Positions 7,316 to 13,570 of a stretch of 20,480 bases of DNA are shown here, in pieces. Position 1 is the first letter of the stretch. Each line of letters begins with the position of its first letter. The notes under the pieces were generated by a model that was not told where the DNA came from, ran no database searches, and worked only from the letters and a program-made list of their open reading frames with translations. The position numbers were made by a program, and so were the translations under genes. Origin of the DNA: DATJQA01 sp038057515 (GTDB taxonomy: Bacteria; Patescibacteriota; Minisyncoccia; UBA6257; 2-01-FULL-56-20); the NCBI GenBank assembly GCA_038057515.1, contig JBBUDB010000003.1, positions 1-20,480 of the forward strand, read 5' to 3'.

Positions 7316-7900
7316 ATGGTCCCCTCTCCGGATTCCGCAGATACCCGCCGCCTGGCGCGTCGCCGTTGTCCTAACCGGGCGGGGTACACCCTCGGCGAGA
7401 TACTCGGCGTCATCAGCATCACGACGATCCTTTCGGGATTCCTCATCTCCTACAACAGCACCGGCCGCCAGGTGATCGCCCTTCAGACGGAGCGCGCCAA
7501 AATCGGCCAGATGATCGCGCGGGCAAAGTCGCTGGCTTTGAGCAACTACACCCGCCTGCCCCAGCCCTGCGGCTACGGCCTCCGCGTGAATTACGCGAGC
7601 GGTACCTATGCGATCGTGGGGTATAATGATCTGGCGGGAAATTGCGCGAGTACCTCCACGTTCGATTTCGACGACTTTACCGTCATCGAGAGCTCGACGG
7701 TTTCTCGCTCTCTGCGCCTTCAAACATTAATTGCCAATCGCCTTGACGAAGTGGCTTTTGTGGCCCCGGATCCGCGGGTGTACGTGAACTCCCGGGGAAC
7801 GATCATCACCGAAGGATCGGCGTCCATCGGTCTCATCGGCATCTCGGGAACGTCGACGGGGACGGTTTCGGTTTCGGCGGCCGGGCAGATCAACTTTTAA
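7316..7900 (+). CDS. Minor pilin-like protein, GspH-type
   Basis: 194 residues. A basic leader ends RAG23 and the mature part begins Y24-T-L-G-E28, with Glu at +5 and a hydrophobic helix (ILGVISITTILSGFLISY). A helical stretch follows (QVIALQTERAKIGQMIARAKSLAL), which matches the GspH/FimT pattern, then a beta-rich C-terminal half with cysteines at CGYG and GNCAS. It probably belongs to the pilus tip-priming complex with the three genes that follow. AGGAGGG at 7299-7305, ten bases before the ATG, is a good Shine-Dalgarno sequence and supports this start. The 146-base gap after pilD shows no convincing promoter or terminator. The exact minor-pilin class is an inference from size and order. Confidence 0.88.
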   Translation: MVPSPDSADTRRLARRRCPNRAGYTLGEILGVISITTILSGFLISYNSTGRQVIALQTERAKIGQMIARAKSLALSNYTRLPQPCGYGLRVNYASGTYAIVGYNDLAGNCASTSTFDFDDFTVIESSTVSRSLRLQTLIANRLDEVAFVAPDPRVYVNSRGTIITEGSASIGLIGISGTSTGTVSVSAAGQINF

Positions 7901-7905
7901 TTTTT

Positions 7906-8415
7906 ATGCATCGCACCAAACGGGATGGCCAGGCGTTAGTAGAGGCGATGATCGCCATCTCGGTTTTGACCGTCGGCTTCTTGGGCATCGTGACGCTCCT
8001 CTCCCGCTCGCTTTCCCTGAACCGCACCGTCGCCGACCAATACCTTGGGAGCTATCTCGCCGCCGAGGGCATTGAGATAGTAAGAAATCTCCTCGACGCC
8101 AGCATCATTCAAGAAAAGTCCTGGTGGAAGAGCGGAGTTATCGAGGGGAAGGATTATGCCGTTGATTACACGACTTCGTTTCAGGACGGCGGCTTCCTGC
8201 CGCTCTCGACGGGTGCGCCGCTTCAGTACAATGCCGCGACGAATCTTTACGGTTACGACATCGGAGGGAAAAACACAATCTTTCGCCGCGTAATTCGGGT
8301 GGAGAAGATCGGTTCGGACGAAATGCGCGTGAATGCCGTCGTGTCTTGGCAGATGCGAGGCGGCGGCACGGGCGAGGTGGATGTCGAGGACCATTTTTAT
8401 AACTGGCGGCCATGA
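7906..8415 (+). CDS. Minor pilin-like protein, GspI/PilV-type
   Basis: 169 residues with a very short leader ending at G8. The mature part begins Q9-A-L-V-E13, so Glu at +5 is kept although the usual aromatic +1 residue is Gln. The helix AMIAISVLTVGFLGIVTLLSRS follows. The segment SLNRTVADQYLGSYLAAEGIEIVRNL is typical of PilV/GspI-like minor pilins, in which residues after the helix lead into AxxLAxEGIE. The globular part is short and beta-rich. It starts five bases after the previous stop and overlaps the next gene by ATGA, which implies translational coupling. It is likely a component of the pilus initiation complex. Confidence 0.87.
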   Translation: MHRTKRDGQALVEAMIAISVLTVGFLGIVTLLSRSLSLNRTVADQYLGSYLAAEGIEIVRNLLDASIIQEKSWWKSGVIEGKDYAVDYTTSFQDGGFLPLSTGAPLQYNAATNLYGYDIGGKNTIFRRVIRVEKIGSDEMRVNAVVSWQMRGGGTGEVDVEDHFYNWRP

Positions 8416-8996
8416 AGAGTTTCGAGAAAAAACAGAAAGCAGATGATCAGATGGTCAAAAGGGGAGGATTCACCCTTGTGGAGCTTCTTGTCGCGATAGG
8501 CCTCTTCTCGACCATTGTGACTATTGGCGTCGGCGGGTTCGCCCGGGCGCTACGCACGGAGAGGCAGGCGGCCGCGCTCTTGGCCGCGAACAGCAACATC
8601 AGCTTATCCCTTGAGCAGATGGCCCGCGAGATTCGTACCGGCTCCGATTTTTGCGTGACCGGTTCGTCGACGGATTGTTTCGGGGAGCCGGGGTTGCTCG
8701 TGTTCAATAATGCCAACAAGAAAATGGTGACGTATTGCTACGCGGCGACAAACGGTATTGGTCGCATTGAGCGGGGCCTGGGCAATGGCTCCAGCTGCGG
8801 TAGTAGTTATCAGCCCATTACTGCCGATAACGTGGATGTGCGGTATCTCACCTTCGTTCTCAACGGCAATATGCCGGACGATTCGTATCCGCCGCGCATC
8901 ACCATCCTCATCGGGATCTCGCCGCGGGAGTCGGGCCTTTCGAGCACGACGCTCAATATCCAGACCACCGTGAGTTCCCGGGTCAGCGACAGTTAA
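8412..8996 (+). CDS. Minor pilin-like protein, GspJ/PilW-type
   Basis: 194 residues. The leader ends KRGG19 and the mature part begins F20-T-L-V-E24, a canonical prepilin site, followed by the helix LLVAIGLFSTIVTIGVGGF. The next segment (ANSNISLSLEQMAREIRTGSDFCV) is the pattern seen in PilW/GspJ proteins. Cysteines occur in DFCV, TDCF, YCYA and SSCGS, so disulfides are possible if exported, which fits the DsbA/VKOR pair further along. The start codon overlaps the stop of the previous gene (ATGA). Confidence 0.88.
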   Translation: MKSFEKKQKADDQMVKRGGFTLVELLVAIGLFSTIVTIGVGGFARALRTERQAAALLAANSNISLSLEQMAREIRTGSDFCVTGSSTDCFGEPGLLVFNNANKKMVTYCYAATNGIGRIERGLGNGSSCGSSYQPITADNVDVRYLTFVLNGNMPDDSYPPRITILIGISPRESGLSSTTLNIQTTVSSRVSDS

Positions 8997-9000
8997 AAAA

Positions 9001-9411
9001 ATGGCACAGATTCTTAGTCACAAAAGAAACAGATTTCCGCTCTCTCGCCGTTGTCGTAAGGGGCAAGTCATGATTCTTGCGATCCTCACGATTGGGGGGA
9101 CGCTTCTGGGCGCCTCGACGATCGCCGGATTGCTCATGATCTATCAAATCCGGCAATCCTCGGATGCGACTAATTCGGTGCGCGCCATTTTCGCCGCAGA
9201 CGCCGCCCTTGAATGGGGCCTCTATCAGTTCCTCGGCCCGGGTCTCGCCTCACCGCCGACGATGGCGAACGGGACGACCTACGCCCTGAACTGTTACGAC
9301 GGCACGACGAATCCGCCCGATCCGACTCTCTGCACATCCACCTCAACGACCATCATGCGCACGGTCGGCTCGTCCGGAAACTCGAATCGCGCCTTCGAGC
9401 TGTCGTTTTAG
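9001..9411 (+). CDS. PilX/GspK-like minor pilus protein
   Basis: 136 residues. After a basic N-terminus comes G21-Q-V-M-I-L-A-I-L, a hydrophobic helix at about 23-49. It lacks the Glu at +5, which is also true of GspK-like pilins. The segment NSVRAIFAADAALEWGLYQF after the helix is characteristic of PilX-type proteins (FxAADAGxEWALY in relatives). The C-terminal part is short and Thr/Ser-rich, with two cysteines. It lies four bases after the previous stop and closes the minor pilin cluster; ligA begins six bases later. Whether PilD processes it at G21 is uncertain. Confidence 0.8.
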   Translation: MAQILSHKRNRFPLSRRCRKGQVMILAILTIGGTLLGASTIAGLLMIYQIRQSSDATNSVRAIFAADAALEWGLYQFLGPGLASPPTMANGTTYALNCYDGTTNPPDPTLCTSTSTTIMRTVGSSGNSNRAFELSF

Positions 9412-9416
9412 CGCGT

Positions 9417-11477
9417 ATGACGAAACGAGAAGCGAAGGAGCGTGTCGCGAAGCTTCGCCGAGAGATCGACCGGTACCGCCACGCCTATCACGTGCGAAAC
9501 GAGTCGCTCATTCCCGACGCGGCCCTCGACTCGCTGAAGTACGAGCTCGCCGATCTCGAGGAGCGGTTTCCGGAACTCATTACGCCGGATTCTCCGACCC
9601 AGCGCGTGGCTGGCGAGCCGCTCGCGGCCTTCACGAAAGTTCGCCACGAAGTCCGGGGCCGCGTCGTGCGGATGAACTCCCTAAACGACGCTTTTTCGGA
9701 AGAGGATGTGCGGGCCTGGCTCCTGCGGCTCGAGAATTATCTCGGCCGCCCGCCGGTCGGCGGATTCTATTGCGACCTCAAAATGGACGGCTTGGCAATC
9801 GAGCTTACCTATCACAAGGGGCTCCTGGTTCGCGGGGCGACGCGCGGCGACGGCGAGACGGGCGAGGATGTCACGCAAAATATCAGGACGATCGACGCCA
9901 TCCCGCTCCGCCTTGAGGGCCGCGACTTTCCCGACGAGCTTGTCGTCCGCGGCGAAGCGGTTCTTACAATGAAGGAGTTTGAGCGCATCAACGCCGAAGC
10001 ATTGGCTCGCGGCGACAAACCCTATGCCAATCCGCGGAACGTCGCCGCCGGTTCCATCCGCCAGCTCGACCCGCAGGTGACCGCCGGTCGGAAACTCGAT
10101 TTTTACGCTTACGGCATCGCGACGTCCGGCCCGGCCGCCGACCCGGAATATTTCCGAGTATTCCCGACGCACGGCGCCGAGTATGAGGCGCTCGCCCGTT
10201 GGGGCATAAAAACGAACGATCTTAGGCGCCGGGCGGCGTCGCTTGCGGAAGTTTTTGCCTTCCACGAGGAAGTAAAGAAAAAACGCGAATCGATTCCGTT
10301 CGAGATAGACGGCATCGTCGTTTTCGCGAACGACAACCTTCTTTTTCACGAAGCGGGCATTATCGGCAAGGCCCCTCGCGGTGGTATCGCCTACAAGTTC
10401 TCGCCCCGCGAGGCGACGACGGTCGTCGAGTCGATCAAGGTGCAGGTCGGCCGCACCGGGGTCCTCACGCCCGTCGCGGTGATGCGGCCGGTCAGTGTCG
10501 GTGGCGTGACGATCGCGCACGCCACGCTCCATAATGCTGATGAGATTGAGCGTCTAGGCGTGCGCCTTGGCGATACGGTGGTCGTCTCTCGCGCCGGAGA
10601 CGTCATCCCGCAGATTACGAACGTCTTAACAGAGCTTCGTACGGGCAAGGAAAAATCTTTCCGTATGCCCAACGCTTGCCCCGTGGACGGGGCTCCCGTG
10701 CGCCGCGACGGCGTGGCCTATCGGTGTTCGTCGCCGACCTGCGGCGCCCGGCACCGCGAGGAGCTTTATCACTTCGTGGCCCGTCCGGCTTTCGATATCC
10801 GGGGCTTGGGTCCGCAGATCATCGATCGCTTCCTGGACGAGGGGCTCATCTCCGACGCCGCCGACATCTTTGAGCTCACCGCGGGCGATGTGGCGGTCCT
10901 CGAAAGATTCGGGGAGAAGTCGGCGGAAAAGATCATTGCCGAAATTCAAACGAAAAAAACCGTTACCCTGCCGAGGTTTTTATACGCCTTAGGAATTTTG
11001 CATGTTGGCGAGGAAACAGCCGTGATACTCGCTCGCAAGTTCAGGGACACAAAGAAGGAGACCTCTCCCTTGGCGGTCGAGAAATTTTATAAAGAACTTT
11101 CACTTATGGATCTTCAGGAATTTTCCGATATCGGCCCCAAGGTGGCCGGGAGTATCCGCGCCTGGTTCCGGGAGGCGCGTAATTTGAAGCTTTTCGAAAA
11201 ACTCCAGGATGTCGGCATAAAAATAGAAATCCCCAAGGTGTCCGCCGCCGGACGTCTCACGGGCAAGACCTTCGTTTTGACGGGCACGCTTTCTTCTCTT
11301 TCTCGCGAAGCGGCTAAGGAAAAAATTCGCGCCCTGGGCGGAGAAACATCGGAGTCGGTCGGCGGGAAAACAAGCTATCTCGTTGCCGGAGCCGAGCCGG
11401 GCTCGAAGCGTGACAGAGCCGAGAAGCTTGGCGTGCCGATCTTGGATGAGGCGGCATTTCGGAAGTTCGTCGAATAA
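9417..11477 (+). CDS. ligA: NAD-dependent DNA ligase LigA
   Basis: 686 residues, close to the family norm. LigA seals nicks in DNA with NAD+ during replication and repair. Domains in order: Ia (about 1-65, YRHAYHV near the start), adenylation domain with K122-M-D-G (nucleotide-binding lysine), OB fold (about 315-400), zinc finger (421-442), helix-hairpin-helix region (about 450-590) and a C-terminal BRCT domain (about 608-686, GKTFVLTGTLSSLSREAAKEKI). The zinc finger is unusual: the first pair is C421-P-V-D424 instead of CxxC, while C437 and C442 are present. The ATG at 9417 gives the standard N-terminus; an in-frame upstream extension overlaps the previous pilus gene and is not ligase-like. 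The stop TAA overlaps the ATG of the endonuclease gene. Confidence 0.97.
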   Translation: MTKREAKERVAKLRREIDRYRHAYHVRNESLIPDAALDSLKYELADLEERFPELITPDSPTQRVAGEPLAAFTKVRHEVRGRVVRMNSLNDAFSEEDVRAWLLRLENYLGRPPVGGFYCDLKMDGLAIELTYHKGLLVRGATRGDGETGEDVTQNIRTIDAIPLRLEGRDFPDELVVRGEAVLTMKEFERINAEALARGDKPYANPRNVAAGSIRQLDPQVTAGRKLDFYAYGIATSGPAADPEYFRVFPTHGAEYEALARWGIKTNDLRRRAASLAEVFAFHEEVKKKRESIPFEIDGIVVFANDNLLFHEAGIIGKAPRGGIAYKFSPREATTVVESIKVQVGRTGVLTPVAVMRPVSVGGVTIAHATLHNADEIERLGVRLGDTVVVSRAGDVIPQITNVLTELRTGKEKSFRMPNACPVDGAPVRRDGVAYRCSSPTCGARHREELYHFVARPAFDIRGLGPQIIDRFLDEGLISDAADIFELTAGDVAVLERFGEKSAEKIIAEIQTKKTVTLPRFLYALGILHVGEETAVILARKFRDTKKETSPLAVEKFYKELSLMDLQEFSDIGPKVAGSIRAWFREARNLKLFEKLQDVGIKIEIPKVSAAGRLTGKTFVLTGTLSSLSREAAKEKIRALGGETSESVGGKTSYLVAGAEPGSKRDRAEKLGVPILDEAAFRKFVE

Positions 11478-12157
11478 TGCCGATAGCGAAAAAAGTAAAT
11501 AAGGATTTTTTCAAAACCTGGTCGCCGAATATGGCGTATGTCTTGGGATTTTTTACGGCCGACGGGAGCATGTATCAAACAAATCGCGGAACGCACTTCA
11601 TAGATTTTCAGATTACCGACAAAAAGTTGCTCGAAGACATAAGAGACGCCCTGGATTCCAATCATAAGATTAGCGTCCGGAAAGCGCTGGATAAAAACCG
11701 GAAACCAAGATATCGTCTCCAAATAGGTAGCAAAGAAATCTTCCGAGATTTATCTAGGATTGGGCTAATGCAAAATAAAAGCAAAACAGTTCGGTTGCCG
11801 AGAATATCTAAGCGATATCTTACAGATTTTGTTCGAGGATACTTTGATGGAGATGGATGTGTTCATCTTGGGCGGTATTGGAGAAAGGACAGGAAGCAAT
11901 GGAAGTGGCAGTTCACGGTTAATTTCACCTCGGGGAGCAGGCAATTCCTCATTGATCTTTGGGGCGTCCTTGGGCAGCACACGAAAGGCGGTAGGGTTGG
12001 AACAAAAACCGGAGGGTATGAGTTGGTATTCGGCCAGCACGACAGTATTGCCTTATTTTATCTGATGTATAATAATGCTTCGGCAAGGATATTTTTGGAA
12101 AGAAAGTATAAAACATTCCAAAAGGCCTTGAAGATTTTACGTGCGGGCGTAGCTTAG
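11477..12157 (+). CDS. LAGLIDADG homing endonuclease overlapping tRNA-Asp
   Basis: 226 residues with two LAGLIDADG motifs, YVLGFFTADG (21-30) and DFVRGYFDGDG (117-127). It therefore looks like a monomeric two-domain homing endonuclease with catalytic acids D29 and D126. Such enzymes make a staggered cut at a long target and drive copying of the DNA that encodes them. The gene is not inside an intron: its ATG overlaps the ligA stop (TAATG) and its TAG stop at 12155-12157 lies in the D-arm of the tRNA-Asp gene, so its last five codons are tRNA sequence. It is clearly richer in A+T than ligA, which suggests recent acquisition. The likely target, by position, is the intronless tRNA-Asp gene; this is inference. 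No promoter of its own is visible. Confidence 0.93.
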   Translation: MPIAKKVNKDFFKTWSPNMAYVLGFFTADGSMYQTNRGTHFIDFQITDKKLLEDIRDALDSNHKISVRKALDKNRKPRYRLQIGSKEIFRDLSRIGLMQNKSKTVRLPRISKRYLTDFVRGYFDGDGCVHLGRYWRKDRKQWKWQFTVNFTSGSRQFLIDLWGVLGQHTKGGRVGTKTGGYELVFGQHDSIALFYLMYNNASARIFLERKYKTFQKALKILRAGVA

Positions 12158-12421
12158 CTGGTTAAAGCGCTGCCCTGTAGAATATGCAGCTCTTGGGAGA
12201 AATTCCGAGATGAACACTCCGGGATAACGGTGAAGGCTAAATCCGAAAGGACACGCGAACACCGTGGGAACTTCGACGAATGGTCGGAGAGCGCCGTAGA
12301 GACTAGATACCGGAGCGCCTAATCTCCCCGGGGGAGGATGGCGAAGATATAGTCCACGCCATTCCGAAAGGATGGATAACGTGCACGGCAGAGATCACCG
12401 GTTCAAATCCGGCCGCCCGCG
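12143..12421 (+). tRNA. tRNA-Asp(GUC) interrupted by a group I intron
   Basis: Exon one is 12143-12178 and exon two 12384-12421. The spliced molecule has acceptor GCGGGCG/CGCCCGC, D stem GCUU/AAGC, anticodon stem CUGCC/GGCAG with loop CUGUCAC, variable loop AGAUC, T loop UUCAAAU and discriminator G73. Anticodon GUC, C38 and G73 are the usual bacterial Asp identity features. The intron splits the anticodon between U35 and C36. The outer T-stem pair is a mismatch (A12397 against C12413), while an inverted tail copy downstream carries T at the matching position. The 3' CCA is not encoded (CA follows the G). The first 15 bases also encode the end of the endonuclease. Confidence 0.93.
12179..12383 (+). 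ncRNA. Group I self-splicing intron (205 nt) in the anticodon loop
   Basis: The 5' exon ends in U and the intron ends in G, as group I splicing requires. P1 pairs exon CUGU (12175-12178) with GCAG (12186-12189), giving the U-G wobble at the splice site. P3 is CUCCGG (12217-12222) with CCGGAG (12310-12315), and P4 is ACGGUG (12227-12232) with CACCGU (12260-12265). P7 is GACUA (12301-12305) with UAGUC (12350-12354). The last strand lies in the classic S element AAGAUAUAGUCC at 12344-12355; the R element is AGAGACUAGAU at 12298-12308. A P8 hairpin (about 12323-12337) and a P9 hairpin with GAAA loop (12359-12375) follow. It contains no reading frame. Splicing would use external guanosine and the tRNA anticodon stem as context. 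Confidence 0.95.
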
Positions 12422-12428
12422 CAGAAGC

Positions 12429-12470
12429 AAAACGAGATGACCCGGGTAGGTCATCTCGTTTTGGTTTCAG
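12429..12470 (+). terminator. Intrinsic terminator of the ligA / endonuclease / tRNA-Asp unit
   Basis: A perfect 14-bp stem, AAAACGAGATGACC (12429-12442) with its complement at 12449-12462, encloses the loop CGGGTA. The stem's own 3' end gives TTTT and is followed by GGTTTC. It begins eight bases after the tRNA 3' end. The A-rich upstream side suggests it may act in both directions. Confidence 0.85.
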
Positions 12471-12604
12471 GCGACCGGATTTGAACGGGGATGGGGTCGG
12501 GAAACCGGGAGGTTTCCCGTGGCGGAGCACACGTGCTCGCTCGGGTTCGTGGGAGCAGCTTGCTGTATAGCGAGCCGCGACGTTCAATTCCCGGCCGCCC
12601 GCGC
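12463..12604. repeat. Mosaic of tRNA-tail fragments and hairpins downstream of tRNA-Asp
   Basis: This stretch contains no gene. It ends (12579-12603) with a near copy of the T-loop and acceptor end of the upstream tRNA, sharing CCGGCCGCCCGCGCA exactly in direct orientation. It begins (12470-12487) with an inverted version of the same tail, reading CGTTCAAATCCGGTCGCC on the minus strand. Between them lie a perfect eight-pair hairpin (GGGAAACC/GGTTTCCC, 12499-12518), a GAGCA/TGCTC palindrome near 12524-12537, and a longer pairing GCTCGCT/AGCGAGC (12535-12541 with about 12569-12575). I cannot assemble a complete second tRNA from it. It may be a remnant of integration at the tRNA 3' end or a repeat family associated with tRNA genes. 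Confidence 0.65.
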
Positions 12605-12624
12605 AAAATCCTGACAAACATGCG

Positions 12625-12655
12625 AGAGGCCCGGGCGTAATGCGCCCAGGCCTCT
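12625..12655 (-). terminator. Hairpin, probable terminator for the small minus-strand gene
   Basis: AGAGGCC (12625-12631) pairs with 12649-12655 and GGGCG (12633-12637) with CGCCC (12643-12647). One C-A mismatch interrupts the stem and the loop is TAATG. It lies 20 bases past the stop of the minus-strand gene. The T-run on that strand is weak (ATGTTTGTC), so termination efficiency is uncertain. It may also stop transcription arriving from the plus strand. Confidence 0.5.
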
Positions 12656-12675
12656 TAAAGATGTCCTTGTGGCCA

Positions 12676-12909
12676 CTACTCGGCCACCCTCGCCGCCTTG
12701 AGAAATTCTTCTTCCGGCGAGAATTCAAGGAGCGCCCACTGCCTCCTCTTTGTGTGGATGCAGAGGACGGCGCGTGCCGCCGCCAAGACGTAATCTATGA
12801 GCGGAGCGTCCTGGCCGGGGTTTTGCCTTGAAACGTGGGCCTCACCATTCACCCTAAGACACACGGTAAGCGGGCCGGAGTGATGCATGAAGAGCGTCGC
12901 AGTAGCCAT
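12676..12909 (-). CDS. Small unrecognised protein, 77 residues
   Basis: I do not recognise this protein. The gene is supported by an excellent Shine-Dalgarno sequence (AAAGGAGG, about six bases before the ATG on the minus strand), by a hairpin after the stop, and by protein-like composition with no membrane segment. The N-terminal half (ATATLFMHHSGPLTVCLRVNG) looks like a beta hairpin. The C-terminal half (LIDYVLAAARAVLCIHTKRRQWALLEFSPEEEFLKAARVAE) looks helical and ends in an acidic segment. It is divergently transcribed from the next unknown gene, with 133 bases between the start codons. The GC content is that of the surrounding genes. Confidence 0.7.
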   Translation of the reverse strand: MATATLFMHHSGPLTVCLRVNGEAHVSRQNPGQDAPLIDYVLAAARAVLCIHTKRRQWALLEFSPEEEFLKAARVAE

Positions 12910-12996
12910 GACGCCTCCTTTTACCTAAAACCACCGCCGACTACTTAAAGACTACTCTCTTTGCCGCGAACATCATAGCAAGAGATGGTCGGGTGG

Positions 12997-13005
12997 TGGT
13001 ATACT
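12997..13005 (+). promoter_or_regulatory. Extended -10 promoter for the unknown gene at 13043
   Basis: TGG followed by TATACT in the divergent intergenic region; no good -35 box. The start site would be near 13012, giving a leader of about 30 bases that contains the Shine-Dalgarno sequence GGGGAGG. Confidence 0.5.
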
Positions 13006-13042
13006 CGTCCTGCTTCTTTGAAAACATAAAGGGGAGGATTCC

Positions 13043-13507
13043 ATGACCGGAGAAGAGTTGTTCTTGCGGTACGCGTTTCCGTGTGCCGAGGGACGAGTAA
13101 TTCGTGGCAAGCTAGACGAGGCCCACTTCGAGATACTGAAAAAGCTCGTTTTGGGCAGAGATGAGCCGCGCCAGGAGCTTCTAAAGTACCGCCGTCCGCA
13201 CGTTTTTCGCCATCTTTTGCGATACTGCTTCCCGCACGCCTTTCGCCGCCTGCGCGAATTCGCCGAATCAAGCGATCGGGAGCGATGGGCGCTCGGAACC
13301 GTAGCCGAGTTTTGGCGGAGCCATCACGAGCATCGCGGTGAGTGTCGGGTGCGGCGCGGCGTCATTGTCGCGGCAAGCGACCAGTTTCCTCGAGTTTTGC
13401 TTGGGGAAGAAGCAGTAAGAACGATCAACCTCTACGGACTTCCGCTTCGCAATGGCGAAGAGGTGTGTGTTCACCTTAGCGTCGTCGTGGAGCAAACAGA
13501 AATCTGA
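13043..13507 (+). CDS. Unrecognised soluble protein, 154 residues
   Basis: I do not recognise this family. The start is well supported by GGGGAGG about six bases before the ATG and by a promoter-like TATACT upstream; a GC-rich hairpin follows the stop. The first 100 residues are strongly basic and helical (LLKYRRPHVFRHLLRYCFPHAFRRLREFAESSDRERWALG). The last 50 look like a beta-rich lobe (GVIVAASDQFPRVLLGEEAVRTINLYGLPLRNGEEVCVHLSVVV). There is no signal peptide or membrane segment. The Arg/His-rich N-terminal part could bind nucleic acid, but this is only composition-based. It is divergent from the 77-residue gene and convergent with the GH18 gene. Confidence 0.75.
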   Translation: MTGEELFLRYAFPCAEGRVIRGKLDEAHFEILKKLVLGRDEPRQELLKYRRPHVFRHLLRYCFPHAFRRLREFAESSDRERWALGTVAEFWRSHHEHRGECRVRRGVIVAASDQFPRVLLGEEAVRTINLYGLPLRNGEEVCVHLSVVVEQTEI

Positions 13508-13508
13508 T

Positions 13509-13544
13509 GCGCCGCTCGTATTCCGGGCGGCGCGTTTCGTTTTA
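13509..13544 (+). terminator. GC-rich terminator after the unknown gene
   Basis: GCGCCGC (13509-13515) pairs with GCGGCGC (13527-13533) across an 11-base loop and is followed by GTTTCGTTTTA. It lies two bases past the stop, between convergent genes. Confidence 0.7.
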
Positions 13545-13570
13545 TATTTATCATCGGTCGAGGGGCCTTA

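Noticed and set aside
9213..9416. 68-codon N-terminal extension of LigA
   Set aside because: It overlaps the PilX-like gene in another frame and does not resemble a ligase; the ATG at 9417 gives the standard start.
9681..10532. Long minus-strand frame of 283 codons inside ligA
   Set aside because: It is the complement of a GC-rich conserved gene; its Arg/Asp-rich product resembles no family and it has no start signals. Similar long shadow frames opposite DsbA, pilT and GatA were set aside for the same reason.
12170..12190. Anticodon loop read directly as CUGUAGA (anticodon GUA, tRNA-Tyr)
   Set aside because: The unspliced reading lacks the 3' half of the anticodon stem and the long variable arm of tRNA-Tyr. 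Group I splice rules place the junction after U12178, giving loop CUGUCAC and tRNA-Asp.
12500..12603. Second tRNA gene ending at 12603
   Set aside because: The T-loop and acceptor 3' strand look right, but no matching 5' acceptor strand, D-arm or consistent T stem can be found upstream, so it is a fragment.
12303..12728. Minus-strand open frame of 141 codons
   Set aside because: It runs through the intron core, the tRNA 3' exon, the terminator and the tRNA-tail repeats. Its protein is low-complexity Arg/Pro/Ser and it overlaps the better supported 77-residue gene.
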